The notes: generated from the sequence alone by a model not told the origin. Counted from the stretch's first letter, positions 19,589 through 31,836 are shown. The stretch is DNA of 64,000 bases from Mytilinidion resinicola (GCF_010093595.1 NW_022985440.1:1478222-1542221); one strand, 5' to 3'. A program made the numbers and translations.

Positions 19589-21937
19589 TCAACGACGGTC
19601 CCTGTCTCGATCACGCTGTGGCCCGAAATCGGCTTCGACAACCTTCTTTTCTTTTCGTCCTTTCACTACGAATTGAGCTAATAGAGCGAGATGATCACTG
19701 GGGAAATGGTAATTGGGGAACCCGGGTACTCGTTCGAGATATTCCGGGTCTACGTTGCCAAGTAGACCGGCCACTTGGATGGCGGTTGTCGAATACCAAA
19801 TGTAATCAATTACTCCGGTGAAGTTTGGCGTGTAGTTCGTGAAGCTCAATTCTCCGACTGACGAGTAGCTCGATTTGAGGCTGAAAGGATGTGACATGCC
19901 GTCTTGGGTGATATTGCCGTATTTCCGGCTTCCCAGATCTTTGTGCGAGCTTGGTAGAGATCCTTGAGAGAGAAGTGTGTGGACTCCTGACCCTGGAAGC
20001 GAGTTGAAATCGCCGCACATAATCAATGGTATTTGAGAGCCGCTGGAATATTCCATCGAAGGAGCAGGCTCTTGGGGAGTTTCTTCAGGATCATCTTCGC
20101 CGTCTCCGTTGGTGAACCGGTAGAGAACCTTGTCTGTGCAGGCTGGCCATTTCGCGTACTTTTCAGCAAGCTTCGTGATCTGCTCCATAAGAATAGCCAC
20201 CTGTATGACTTTGACGTCCACGAAGATTTCGTTCCAGAAAATATGGGCATTGCTGACCATTAAGCGTGCTCCTGTTGCGCGATTTTCCAAGAAAATTATC
20301 ACGGCGATGTCATCTCGAGGCATTACCCGGTTGAAGACATCATGCTCACCCTTCATGTCTGGCCGATTGATGGCGGTATTGGCGAAGTCCACGAGGTGCT
20401 TGTCCAGTAGGATGTACTTGCTGTTCTTGTAGAATGTCGCACATCCATCGACCAACTTTGCTTCCTTTTCTGCCATCGTCCTCGCTCTCGACTTGGGCCA
20501 GAAAACGCCCTTGTAGTCGTTATGCGCTAGTGATGGGCGGAAGTAATCGTTGTAAGATCCTAGATCGATTTCCTGGAGACAGACGATATCGGCATTCCGT
20601 TCTCGGAGTTCTGCAAGAATGACTTCTTTCCGGTGATCCCAGGACAGTGCTCCTGACGGCGTATACCCATATTGGGCCTGTGTAGCATATTTGTCACACA
20701 AGATATTGTAACTTAGCGCTGTGAACGTTTCTTGACCAGGCGCTAGCGTATCGTCAAGAACGATCCAGTCTCGTTCTCGTGGTGGCTCTGGCCCTGCTTG
20801 GTTGTGAGTATAAGATGACATATTGGTCATGAAAGGGTCTAAGCCACCTTGCGCGTTTTCTCGGAAAAATTTGATCAATTCAACAGTCCCGTGGTCAACA
20901 ACAATAGATTTGATGTCTTCTGACAACGGATTGCCTTCGATTCCTAGCATTTCCAGTTGATACAGGGATCCCATTTCGAAAGGAAGTGTTTCTAGCTGAT
21001 TATCGAATAGCAGAAGTTGCCTTAGATTGACCAGCATTCCGATTTCAGGAGGTATGCTGTGCAGCTCGTTCAGGGAAAGGTCCAGGTGGTTGAGACTTCG
21101 CAGCTTCCCAACGGTAGGAGACAGCGAGGACAGCTTGTTACAGTTCAGATAGAGCTTAGTCAGGAAATCGTACTGAAACAAGGGCGCGGCCAGCACTTTG
21201 AGATTCTGGCCCCCAAAGTCCAAGATTGTCCACGTTTGGTCTTGTCGAGCATCATCGGGACCGTGAATAAGGGCTCTGTTCCTCTCTTCTTTCTCTGACT
21301 CTTTGGTAACTCCGTTTGTCGATCCAGCCACCACATTCTTGTTCACACTTGGGTGGTTCCGGGCATGCGGGTGCGACTGCGTCATCTCCCGAGCCTGCTG
21401 AGCAAGCCGTAACTGCTCATACCAGTGATCGTTCGGGGGTTTTGCAGGCCCGCTATTTACACTGCCGGGTGTGCCGTTCTGCATGTGACCGGGAGTAAAA
21501 TGCGGCGTTGCATTCGACAGCCCTCCGCTCGATATCGTATGCTGGTGGTTCGCGAAATTGGTCCCATGATTGGCCCCATTGTGTTCTTGGTGCTGTTGGT
21601 GTTGTTGAATACCATGGTGCTGATGGTTTTGCTGGTGTTGGAAGGGCTTGCCCAGGTTCATGTGCATTGCGTACCGCTGATGGGAGGCGCCATTCAGCAT
21701 AGTATGATTTTGGTTGTGGTGCCCTTGGTTGAACATGCCGTAGTGAGCTGGAGACTGTGGCCCAGGAGATCGAGTAGGTGAGGGGGTGTCCGTGCTGAAA
21801 GGTAACCGTCCGTTGTGAGTGGGCGACCCGGTGCGGTTTGCGATCTGCCTCGAATGGTAGTTTGGCGCGTGTTGTTGTTGTTGGGAGTAGAAGGACTGGT
21901 TAGCACCCCGCTGGTATCCCGTGTACGCATCGGCCAT
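19589..21937 (-). CDS. CCR4 catalytic subunit of the Ccr4-Not deadenylase
   Basis: A single exon of 782 residues. The N-terminal 230 residues are Gln/Asn/His-rich and disordered, as in fungal Ccr4. A leucine-rich repeat region follows (about 250-360, for example LYLNCNKLSSL and LDLSLNELHSIPPEIG) that in yeast binds Caf1/Pop2. The rest is the endonuclease/exonuclease/phosphatase domain with SYNILCDKYATQAQYGY, the Glu of CLQEIDL, the Asp and Asn of MCGDFNS, IDYIWYS and the terminal SDHLALLAQF. All catalytic residues I can check are present. The enzyme shortens poly(A) tails of cytoplasmic mRNA. The start fits the family. Confidence 0.95.
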   Translation of the reverse strand: MADAYTGYQRGANQSFYSQQQQHAPNYHSRQIANRTGSPTHNGRLPFSTDTPSPTRSPGPQSPAHYGMFNQGHHNQNHTMLNGASHQRYAMHMNLGKPFQHQQNHQHHGIQQHQQHQEHNGANHGTNFANHQHTISSGGLSNATPHFTPGHMQNGTPGSVNSGPAKPPNDHWYEQLRLAQQAREMTQSHPHARNHPSVNKNVVAGSTNGVTKESEKEERNRALIHGPDDARQDQTWTILDFGGQNLKVLAAPLFQYDFLTKLYLNCNKLSSLSPTVGKLRSLNHLDLSLNELHSIPPEIGMLVNLRQLLLFDNQLETLPFEMGSLYQLEMLGIEGNPLSEDIKSIVVDHGTVELIKFFRENAQGGLDPFMTNMSSYTHNQAGPEPPRERDWIVLDDTLAPGQETFTALSYNILCDKYATQAQYGYTPSGALSWDHRKEVILAELRERNADIVCLQEIDLGSYNDYFRPSLAHNDYKGVFWPKSRARTMAEKEAKLVDGCATFYKNSKYILLDKHLVDFANTAINRPDMKGEHDVFNRVMPRDDIAVIIFLENRATGARLMVSNAHIFWNEIFVDVKVIQVAILMEQITKLAEKYAKWPACTDKVLYRFTNGDGEDDPEETPQEPAPSMEYSSGSQIPLIMCGDFNSLPGSGVHTLLSQGSLPSSHKDLGSRKYGNITQDGMSHPFSLKSSYSSVGELSFTNYTPNFTGVIDYIWYSTTAIQVAGLLGNVDPEYLERVPGFPNYHFPSDHLALLAQFVVKGRKEKKVVEADFGPQRDRDRDRR

Positions 21938-23450
21938 CTAGAATCGATGCGCCGTGCGACTCACTAGTTCCTCCAGTCGGCCAAGCGGGTGGTGGTGTGG
22001 AGTTGGGGTCGGTGTTTAGATTGGAGATTGTGTGGGAGGTGGGGATCGAGGACGCAGTCTTCTTCGTTTTAACATCTGCAAGCGAGCAGGTGGCACGCAT
22101 AAAGGATTGAGGCTACAGCCAGCCGCACGGCGGCGTGGTGAATGGGGCTTCTGCGGCTGCGGTGGTGCGGGATATGGGCGGTTCAACGATGGTGGCTGCA
22201 AAGAGCGTGGGAGAGCCGGTTGGCGGATAGCGGGCGACGCCAAGCTGGACTCGTGAATCTCGGGGTCACGTGGGTTATTGGTGTCTCGATAGCCTGCGGG
22301 TGTGCATTCACTGTAGTCAGCGCGGGCGATCGAGATGGAGTGGGAGTATGGCGATGGGGTATGCGACTGCTCGTCATAGAAGAACGTACGCACAATTGGA
22401 GACGCGGGAGAATTCGAAGCAGGCTTCCAACTCCAGTTCAATGGTTCCCGAGAGGCGATATGCTGCACCAAGAGGCGGTCCGCGAAGAATAGTCGGCTGG
22501 TAGGTGATGCTGGCTGGCTCCGACGAGAGGTTGAGGCTCTTCGCTGGACGGAAGCGCTGCTGCCAAGAGCGGATAGGTCACGTGATTTTTTCTATAGAGG
22601 GCATGCTATAGGAGGAGCCTGCCAGCTCCTCAACACCACCTGCATCCCAGGCCACGGCGGCAGGACATCTCGAGCATCTCTCCAGCCTCACTGACTCCCG
22701 TCGCTGCTGCTCGTCTTCTCTCGTCAGGTGCGGCCTCCCACAACCCCATGACGGCTTGGCAAGGCTTGAAGAGATGCACCGTCTCGCGCCGGCGAAGATC
22801 ACTTGCCCCGGACCAGAATCCGGTCTCTCTGCGGTCCCCGACCTTTGTAGGGCTACTTGGAGCACCTCACACCTGAACATGTTGACGATGGCCGGCCGCA
22901 TCCTGTGTGATGGGAAGAACACGTCTGGCATGGGCACCTCGGCTTTGGGCCCAAGCAGCGTTCTGGTCTCAGAATGCCTCCTCGCCAGAGGCCTGCTAGT
23001 AGCAGGATTTAATATAGCCGGAACTGGAGGCCACATTGCGTCTCATACCGACTGCTACAGCATCATTGCATTTTCCCCACAGCGCCCGCCGCGCTCCTCG
23101 CACAAAAGCATCTGCGCATCCTCTCCCTGGGCGAATCCCCGGCCACACGTGCTTATCTGACGCCTGCGCAAGGCACAATTGCAGATATACCATCGGCCGG
23201 GCGCTAGTACATATAGTGGGGCACGGGGGGATCATGGCGGAATGGATGATGGTCTTCACCTCCAGTTCGCACGAACCCGGTCGCCTTTTGCTAACCTGAA
23301 ACCCAGTACCGCTATACCAACGCGCCAACGATAAGGCCGAGGACCACGTCTGCCGACGCAAAGCAATGGGATTTCACCACGACTGACGTGCTGGGGCGGA
23401 CTTTCTCGGGCGGAACCTCTAGCTCTAATGCTTCTGCACCAGGACACTCA
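21938..23450. other. CCR4 upstream region and methyltransferase upstream region
   Basis: This is a divergent promoter stretch. The 151-codon minus-strand frame at 22016-22471 is Pro/Arg-rich and probably CCR4 leader. The methyltransferase frame is open upstream of its first in-frame ATG as far as a possible splice acceptor at 23306 (CTAAC followed by CCCAG), so a short first exon may lie within 23160-23290. I could not fix its donor. Confidence 0.45.
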
Positions 23451-24657
23451 ATGGATGCAACACGAGGCTCCATCTCGAGCTCGTCAACTCAGAGTACAAA
23501 AGACGAAAGCGCCTCGAGTCCGTTCATTCTACGCCATGGCCGCCGATACCTCCGCGATCTCCCTTACCCACTCCCTTGCGACCTCCCGGAGCTGCAGCGA
23601 CAAAACCTCCAAACCCTCCTTGCGACTTCAGTGCTTGGCCAGGCGCTGGGCTCCCCACCAAACTTCCTCACACGGCCGCCGACAAGGGTGCTAGAGGTGG
23701 CATGTGGGAGCGGATACTGGTCATCGCTGTGCCACGAGCAATTGGAGACAGCTGGTCATAGGGTGACGTTCACAGGATTGGACATTGTCCATTTGGCTGG
23801 TAGTCTGGAAAAGCAAGGCGTCGACTGGAAATTTGTCCAGCATGACCTGCGCAAGGTGCCATTGCCGTTCGACGACGACGAGTTCGACATCGTTGTCGTC
23901 AAGGACTTGAGCTTTGTGGTGCCTGTGGGTGCTCCCTCCCAGCGGATACTGGATGAGGCTACACGAGTCTTAAGGTCGGGAGGTACTTTGGAGATGTGGG
24001 ATACAGACGTGAGCAAGCACACTGTATTTGTTATTCGAACAAGGGACTGAACCTATTTAGCATTTAATACGCAGCATACTCCCACATCCACCACCGCCTC
24101 CCGGAGCGAATCCCGACGTCTACAAAAGGGCCGTAACCACCGGCACGTTCCTCATCTCTCCGGGAACTCCATTCGCAGATGCGCATAACAAGTTCCTCCA
24201 AGACTCGAACGGGTGGATTCAAGAGGCTCTTGATCGACGGAAGCTAGCACCCACCCCTTGTACTCTTATATCGCAAACACTGCTGCAGGAGGTGGAGACT
24301 CTTCGCGATGTTGGTTATAGACGAATTGCAATTCCACTGGGAGAGTTGCGCTGGGAACGCGAGGCCGCGGACCGGAATCCCACTAAGCGCCGGGAGAGCG
24401 AATCGGCGAAAGGAAAGCGAAGTGTCGCTGAGGGCGGAGCTTTGACGGAAGAGCAAGCCTCGATCAGGTACACCGCCCTTTTAGTAGTGATCCAGATGAT
24501 CGAAAGCTTAGAGCCACTACTCCTGGAGGTCAGTGGCAAGAACCAGGAAGAATGGCAACGATGGTGGGGATGGATGATGGCAGATCTACTTGAGGGAAAG
24601 GGCGCATCGAACGGAGAGTGTTTGGAGATCGGAGTGTGGTGGGCTCATAAAATCTAG
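23451..24657 (+). CDS. SAM-dependent methyltransferase
   Basis: Two exons (23451-24008, 24061-24657) give at least 384 residues, with a 52-nt intron whose removal yields WDTD-HLIRSILPHPPPPP. Motif I is VLEVACGSGYWS. TGLDIVHLA follows as the acidic strand-2 motif, then FVQHDLRK and FDDDEFDIVVVKDLSFVVP. This is the class I Rossmann methyltransferase order. The C-terminal half is the helical extension common to a large fungal-only family with unknown substrates. The ATG used is the first in-frame one. Related fungal proteins continue N-terminally, and here the open frame (VLGRTFSGG and upstream) also continues to an acceptor at 23306, so the true start is probably further left. Confidence 0.8.
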
Positions 24658-24724
24658 GGATTGTTTGGGCTTACTTGCCGCTTAGTTGCGCTTGTTTGCC
24701 TCTTCGATTGGAGTACGGATTTCC

Positions 24725-25140
24725 TTAGGTCTTTTCATATCTTTGGCGTAGGGTGCGGTATCGTTTCAGGTAATACCTGACTATGTAAATGCTTTTTCTA
24801 GCTCAATTAGACGGCGTCTGCACTTACAAGGCCTCGATTTCTGGCCGCTGAGGGTCAGCTCTCTACACGCAAGCCACCAAAGTATTGGAGGACTCACCCT
24901 TCTTCACGAACTCGGCTCGTTTGATGCCCTGTCGAATTTGCTCTTCATCCTGAAGGCCTGCTTGGCTCGCAAAGGCCTTGTGGAGTCGGGGCCTGAAGTA
25001 ATCATAACCCAATGGATATTCCCGGCCCAAGTAAAGCAACTCTCAGAAACGTCAATACCTCTGCAAGTTCTGGCTTTACCGAGGACCATACCTTTGTATA
25101 TCCGAATGACCTCGTGTCTCAGACACGCATTCGAGGCCAT
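24725..25140 (-). CDS. LYR-motif mitochondrial protein, LYRM5/ETFRF1-like
   Basis: Four exons on the minus strand (25092-25140, 24898-25041, 24828-24840, 24725-24776) give 85 residues, with every junction GT-AG and in frame. The product begins [19 protein letters not shown] and has the family block [40 protein letters not shown] then spans exons 2 to 4, and the end is [14 protein letters not shown] proteins are small mitochondrial adaptors. LYRM5/ETFRF1 in animals acts on electron-transfer flavoprotein, and the match in length and motif order to that subfamily is close. Exon 3 is a 13-nt microexon, so no single open frame reveals this gene. It is convergent with the methyltransferase gene (67 bp between stops). 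Confidence 0.88.
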
Positions 25141-25434
25141 GGTTTCGGCTAGCCACAGTACGCAGCGTGGAACAGAACTGGGTACAACAGCCAGCAAAAG
25201 CGAGCGTGGTGATGATGTGCGTTGGAGGCGGATGATGCACTCATTCACCCGCAAGGTGGGGAGCAGCAAGCTTGGGCCGATCGCCCTGACGTCGAGCTTT
25301 CGGCTCATACAGCCGAGCTTCAATTGCTCCTCCACGAGCCCCCCATCGCGTAATCCCCACGACGCTGCTCGCCATTGTAGCGCAAACCTCTGTACTTCCC
25401 GGATTGCACTCGGTCGCCGAGACACTGGGCCACG

Positions 25435-26587
25435 ATGCGTCTTCGAGTCTTCGCGCCGTGTCTCACCCGGACCCTCACTCGGCCAACGACCCAGTGCGTC
25501 TCGCATGGCCGATATGCGTGGACAGCGCAGATATCCAGCGAGGCGGCCACGACAGGGCTCAACCCGCGATGGCTCACAGAGGTGCAAAAGCGGATTGGGA
25601 AGTGTATAATGTTTGGGCTACGGCCGGAGCAGACATCGGAGGCGGGGTTGATACTACAAGAGCTGGCTACGGACTGGAGGGAGTTGGTTGCTGGGAGCGA
25701 AGGCTTCCTTACAGGCAAGGGCCGGACAGGCCTCCACCGACAGAAGGTGGTGTGGGGAGAAATGGTAGACACCCCTCGACACGCAGTTGTGGGAGTACAG
25801 CAGCTAATCCATGCTTTGCGGGTGGCTACAGGATAGTATGGTAAGATAGTCCTGAACCAAACGTTCTTTGTACATCACGCAACGGACAGCTAAAGTCGAG
25901 TCAAGGGTACGCAATCGAGGCATCGACCCCTCCTCGAAATGTATATTGACATGTGCAGGACACGTGAACAACGTTACGTATAATCGGTAAGACATTTTCA
26001 TATTTGACCAATGAGGCATATTAATCGGGCTACAGATACGCAGAGTCGGCACGCATTCAATGGGCGCTCAATTTCGCCAACTCCATCGATCCAGATCGTA
26101 AGCACGAGTGGAGCCAACTATGGACAAACCGGGGCACCGGGCTCATCCTGCGTAGCATCCGAACGGACTATAAATTTGTAGGCGGCTGCGCTGTCTTAGT
26201 AAACTGCCCGGATTGCTGACGAGGTAAATGCAGCCCATGGAATGGCCAGATCATGTAACCGTCCTGCATAAACTGCGGTCCATGCCAACGCCGGATACCG
26301 ACCACTTCATCCTCGACGTGGTAATTCTCTCGGAGCTGCATCGGCGGCCCGCAGCGAGATGCGTGGAGGACATTGTGGTGTACGACTACAAGAAGGGTAA
26401 GAAGGCAACGCTACAGACCTTCATGGTGGACAAGTTCCGCGAGACGTTCGAGTTGCAGGAGCAGGCGAAGGCGAAGTACGGCAGCCGGGTGCTCGACATG
26501 CTGCAGCGAGTCGAGTTGCTGGAGAAGAGCAGTTGGGATAGAGCAGATGCCAAGGAGGATCTAGGCAGCGCGCAGTCAACGCCATAA
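25435..26587 (+). CDS. mitochondrial-type acyl-CoA thioesterase (hotdog fold), one base short at a microexon
   Basis: The exons are 25435-25764, 25832-25840, 25959-25986, 26036-26177 and 26234-26587. The N-terminus is Arg-rich without acids for 35 residues, like a mitochondrial presequence. WLTEVQKRIGKCIMFGL and WGEM-DSM-(G)HVNNVTYNRYAESARIQW follow. The 4HBT hallmark is thus split over three exons, then comes ILDVVILSELHRRPAARCVEDIVVYDY. The summed length is 863 nt, one short of a multiple of three. The loss is exactly at the 9-nt microexon (Asp-Ser-Met): a GATAGTATG followed by GTAAGA, where one more G would restore Gly of GHVNNV. So the gene is either newly broken or the assembly dropped a G. 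The fungal thioesterase family is otherwise complete. Confidence 0.75.
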
Positions 26588-27778
26588 CGTCTTACCTTAT
26601 CGTCGACTTGCCCGCTTCTGCCCTGCGCGCCAGGGATGCAAACTGAGTTGATCGACATGCATTCCCGTTGCGCGCGTGACCGATTCGCTGTTTCAAGCTC
26701 GCGTGAGGCCGTTGTGATTGGCCTCTCCGCCGAAAAGACCCATGGGAAGGGGTGGAGACGCAGAAAAGCTCCGGAATCCTTTTGTAACAAGCGACGCAGA
26801 AGTCCTCTCACTCGACCACGGGCCTCTCGTTGCGGCCGGAGATTGCCAGGAGGACTCAATGCCGCTGGAGCTGAACAGCAGTCATTGTGTCATCATTTTC
26901 TCACCTTTTGACAGCACCGTGACCGCGATACCGCCGCAGTACAGCAGCAGGAATGAGGCTGGCGGGCGGAGGGTTCCGCGGCGGCGGCCGCTGAGGTGAG
27001 TCAAGAAGCAGCGCGCCCACTTCGATTCGCCAGCTCCAAGACGGGCATGATGCGGTGTGCGGTGCGCGGTGCTGCTCGAATAGGGCCTGCCACGACCTCA
27101 TTTGCTGCCGATCGCATCCGCAGCCAGCAGAGTTCTCTGCTCACTACCCAGGCCATCCCAGGCGCCCGCAAATGAAACGGGAGGGCTCCGGCGGGGTGGG
27201 GGCAAGCACCATGCGCTGTGGTGCTGGAGGAGAAGAGGCCGCACGTATGGCATCCTCCTGGGCATCGCACCAGCGGGCAGCAGCCCAGCTGTGCAAGAAG
27301 AGGCATGAAACGTCGGCGGGCGGGCTGCTTTCGGTCGGCGGCATCCCGCTCACGGCTAAGGCGTCCGATCTGCGCGGTGCCGCAACGATGCGAGACGGAT
27401 GGGCCTGATGCTTGCCTCGCCACGCTTGTGCTGTGGCCGGCAGAGTCTGGAGAAGAGCGCGCACAACTGTCCGTAAGCCAGGCGAGACTGCGCTGCAAGG
27501 GCCTGCCGATTGGGCGTTGGAGCTGGCCAAACCCGCCGTGGTAGTCCCAGATTTGCTCTCCAGCTCCACCTGCCGAGCCGAATCTTGTCGCTTGTGCGTG
27601 CGCCATCGTCAACCACGATCGCTTCAGCGCAGACCCTTCCCCCTTCACCTCTCCCCCCACGGCGTTCACAGCCCGCCGCATGTCCAGAGTGTTACCGACA
27701 CCGAGTCCTTGAGCATCCTGTTCCCTGGCTCGTCTCGCTGCGTCCTGTCGAGCCAGCCCTGGGACTGTCAGCCTGCTG
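26588..27778. other. intergenic, acrB upstream region
   Basis: GC-rich sequence with long overlapping frames on both strands but no family motif and no plausible spliced model. It probably contains promoter and leader of acrB. Confidence 0.5.
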
Positions 27779-30710
27779 ATGCCACCGAAGAAACGCAACG
27801 CTCAGCACGACAGAAAGCATGAGAATGGTCTGGCCGCCCCTGGAAAGCGCATACAGAAGCAAAAGTCCAATCCCCAGCTCAACGGACACGCCAATGGAAG
27901 CCCCCAGCCGCCCACGCCCCCGCTGCCGCCAGATGTGACCCAGCATATGACGTTGCCGGCCACGTCCAACGGTGATGCCTATGGACCATCGCCAGACAAC
28001 ACCATGGCCCAGCAGCCGCCCACGCGACCTGACGGACGGGTGCGCGCCGTGTCCGACCTGTCCCTTGATGGCCTCGAGGCCGGCCGCTTCGACAACGCCA
28101 ACGGCTCCGCCGACCACCCGCCGACCCCCCTTCGGATGGAGCCCAAGCACGCGGCTTCATATAATGTCAACATGCTCACCGTGGCCACCACCATTCTCTC
28201 GTCCTGTCCTCTGCGCGACGTTCTCGCTATCCTCATAATCCTGCTCCAGCTCCCCCCGACCGTCCTCACCATCGTCCACTTCCTCTTCGCGACCCTCACC
28301 TTCGTCCCTCCGCAAACAGGGACCTCTCTCTCCGCCCTCTCGGCGCTCCCTTCCCTCACCGACATATTCCAGGGCTCCGGCGGGACGCCCTCCCTGTTCA
28401 CCATCATCTTCGCCGATGTTTTCATCCTCATACTATGGCTCTTGATGTGGGTCCCTGTACAGAATTTCTTTCTGGACCTCGCACAAGCTGTCATTGCCAT
28501 ATCGCTCGGAGGGGCTGCCGCTGGGAAAGGTGGCACGACGAACAGCATATTTTTGTGCATCGTCATCATTCTTTCCTCGCATCTCTTCCGATTCAGGCCT
28601 CTCCGGCAACACATTGTCCAATTCTTGTGGGCCGGGCTCTCCCGGGGAGGCCTTGATTTTCTACTGAGTCCGCCAAGTACACCAACATATTCAGATTCTT
28701 TCACCATGCCTCATGGGTGGCCTCGCAGTTTGCTTGGCATTCACATACTAACACAAGGCGTCGTTCGCCTCATTCGCCGCTCTCTCTCTCGGCGAGAGTC
28801 ATCTCAATCAATGCCAACAGTCAAAAGGACAGATCCTGAGGCTGCGGTTCCTACCTTAACACCTCGTACCAATTCCAGTCTGCTGGAGTCTGGCCCCGAC
28901 GTGGCCAGCAGCTCCAGTACCGACGGACGCCCACCTGGGCCTTCTCCCGCAGGCCGCGACTATAAAGAAAAGGCTACTAGCGGTAAAAAGAAAAGGAAGC
29001 AAGCGACCCATGTCCGGAGTCAGCAACCATTCTGGGCCGCTCTTGCGAGTACAAAAGTCACTGTTTTGAAAGAGATGGAGCAAAGCCAGGCGGCGAATGA
29101 CGCGGGCGAAGCTAACGCAAAAGATACACATCACATTGGAAATGCTGTTTGGAGAGCGGAGGACGATCGGGTTTGGATCGCCAACGTCGGGCCTACCGAT
29201 GTATATTTCCTGGTCAGCTTGTACCGGATGGGGGACTCGAATTGTTATACGGGAGAGGGAAATAGGAGGAATTCCGGGCCGGGTATTGACAAGACAAAGC
29301 CGTTCTATCTGCGTGTCAACGGAGCGGATTGGAGTTCCGCGCGAATTGAGAAAACCAATCCGGAGGGATATCTGGGAGAGGAGGGAACGGACATGTGGTC
29401 TGGAGAGATCTTTGGTTTGACTGCTTTGTCGAATTACTCTTGCGAATTCGTACGGACAGCCGACGAGGAGGTCTTTTATTCTGCGAGTCTTATTACCTCT
29501 GCCGCCCCCAGCGCAGAAACAGGTGAGCTCAGAGAGCCAAGCTTCCCCCTCTTCATACTTACAGTGAGCGTCAGCTTCCCTGGTCACTCCCACCCACCAA
29601 ACCTTACGACCTTCCTCGCCTACTACGACCCTCAAGAACTCCATAGCCGCTGCGGACCAGAAACTTCAAGAACAACGGAATCGACTCAAGCGCAATCGCA
29701 AAGACCATAAGTCTGCAATCACCAATATCAAGAAAGAGGTGGAGACCCTGAGCAATCGCTTGTCTACCGCTGGTGGCAGTGACGACCGCCAACGTCAACG
29801 TGCTCTCCAGTTTAGCCAGAATATTCGCCAGGCCGATGACGCTGCTGCTGACTTCGCCCTCCAGATAGACTCTTTGGGTGAGATTCCCGAGGACGAATTG
29901 GAGGAGTCAGTGGCAATGAAGCGCGCTTGGCAGAAGGAGCGCAGCCATAGGAATGCCGTCACCAGTAATTTCGACCAAGCTAAAGCCGAGGCGGACCGTC
30001 AGCTCGCAAGCGTCCAGTCTGACATCAGCTCAACCATCCAGAAGCGGGAACGTCTTCAACTGAGACAGGCTAGACTCAACGAGCAGTACGAGCGTCTGGT
30101 TGCAAGCAACGCCGAGGGCCTCCATGCCAAAACCAAGAAGCAGCAGGATCGTTTAGCCGAACTCAACAATCGAGCGTCTCTCGAGAACCAGTACGCTAGC
30201 AACATCAATGGATACGAACGTCGTGCGTCGGAGAACCACCGCCACACGTCTCAAATCCATCACACGATCCATCACCTCGAGGCAATGCTCGCGCAGGCAC
30301 AGATGTCGGTTCCCACAACCCCTGAAGGCGCGCTCCCTGGTACCAATGGCATGAACGGCGTTCCAATGACTTTCCCGGCGTTCCAGTTCCCGCTCGGCTC
30401 GCATCCCAACGGTACACCTGGCTCTATGCGAGGCGGTCGCGGCCGCTCATCCTCCATGCTCTCTAACATCAGCGGCTTTACCGACGGCTTTGAAGACCCG
30501 GCCTCGCCCTCTGTTGCTGTCCTCTCCAACCCTTTTGCGTTCGCGAACCATCTCAACGGTCGCAAAGACAGCAACGGCAGTGGGTCGGGGAGTGGCAGTA
30601 GCAGCCAGAGCTCTAGTCCGCGCGATCCGATGAGTCCGATGCCAAAGCGTCTCGCGAGTCCTGGCAGTGGAAGGAGTTCGACACCGCTCAGTCCGGTTGG
30701 TGGGAGGTAG
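27779..30710 (+). CDS. AcrB-like ubiquitination-network signalling protein
   Basis: Two exons (27779-29522, 29569-30710; 46-nt intron) give 961 residues. The N-terminus is basic and disordered (MPPKKRNAQHDRKHENG). Two or three hydrophobic segments follow at about 150-290 (for example LAILIILLQLPPTVLTIVHF and IIFADVFILILWLLMWVP). A conserved middle domain has VWIANVGPTDVYFLVSLYRMG and FYLRVNGADW. After the intron comes a coiled coil of about 200 residues (IAAADQKLQEQRNRLKRNRKDH onward) and a Ser-rich tail. This is the layout of Aspergillus AcrB, linked genetically to the CreB/CreC deubiquitination pathway and to acriflavine resistance. The biochemical role is unknown. Choosing the acceptor at 29568 rather than 29564 is needed to join the frames. 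Confidence 0.88.
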
Positions 30711-31836
30711 ACGATTCCGGTTCTGGAGGATCTAGGAAGTGGATTCGGCAGTAGTGTCAATGTGATGTGTTCTCTTTTTGTGCACTTGGTTTCCAAATGT
30801 GATGTGTGCTATGCGTGATGCTTTGATATGGTTACGAGTGATGCTGATGTTTTGGCCTTTATTTGAGGGCGCGAGTGGCATTGTATATACTTGAGCAAGT
30901 GGGTACATCATGGATCATACATGGATTGGAACTGTGGAATGCTCATATCTCGAGCATGTGGTTCTATCTATACTTAGGTCTTCTCTGAAGCTGTTCCACG
31001 GGTTATTAACCGTAGAGTCGCCCAGATTCTATGATATTCACAGTCCACGAAGGTAGGTATGTCCTCGGCATTATTAAACTGCGAGATGAGGAGACTTCAG
31101 AAACATTTTCTCCACTTCTCGGTCAGTGAAGGAGGGCTAGGGCACTTCCCCATTGTAATGAACTTCTTCAAATGGACCCCGGTTACGTACAAAATTGGCC
31201 TCAGGATGTTTTCGACGCGTGTGTGAGAATATAGTAGACAGTAGTGCTACAATGTTGTCACGGTTCTCCGAGCAGTATTGCAGGCTTCATGATTTCAAGT
31301 CTCTTGTTCAGGGTGATGTATTGTGAACTAGTTAAAAACTGCTTAGTTAGTAGTGTAGCAAAGCGAAGTAAAGGTACTAGGCCGTCGTAAAGCGGACTAC
31401 GATTCATCAGCCACATGCGGGTCACGCAGGGGCAGCGATATCGGTGCGTTACGATCTCTTAGTCGCGGATTGGATTAAGTGTCCGTGCTATCAAGAAACC
31501 AAATCCTTGCAGCTCGATATGCCCGTCATTTTCCGAGCTTGAACCAAAATCATCACCTTTTGGCCGAAGCGGTGTGCTGACTCCGAAAATGCCTTGAACA
31601 CGCGTCGGTGGCCTCTCTGAAGCTTCATCTTTTCATTACTGCCCCTCCCTTATTGATATCCACCTTGTCCGCGATCAACAAGCCACCGTACTCGGCTGTT
31701 GACACATCCTCCAGTGCGGCAAAGCCCCGCCTCAAAAAGTCCGACATCCTCTCCGCAGCTCTGGTCGAAGTGAAGAGCCCCAAAAAGCTGCCCTCTAGGG
31801 CTATATACTACTCAATTGAGCTTCGGGCTCATCAGG
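30711..31836. other. intergenic
   Basis: This holds the acrB 3' flank and GCV2 promoter/leader. An open frame from 31608 runs into the GCV2 leader in another frame and looks like leader sequence. I see nothing else. Confidence 0.5.

Noticed and set aside
22016..22471. 151-codon minus-strand frame upstream of CCR4
   Set aside because: Pro/Arg-rich translation with no motif, overlapping frames on both strands; fits GC-rich leader sequence.
24904..25609. Two long overlapping frames of more than 220 codons, one per strand
   Set aside because: Both cross the exons of the LYR gene in wrong frames and the first exon of the thioesterase gene; no family similarity.
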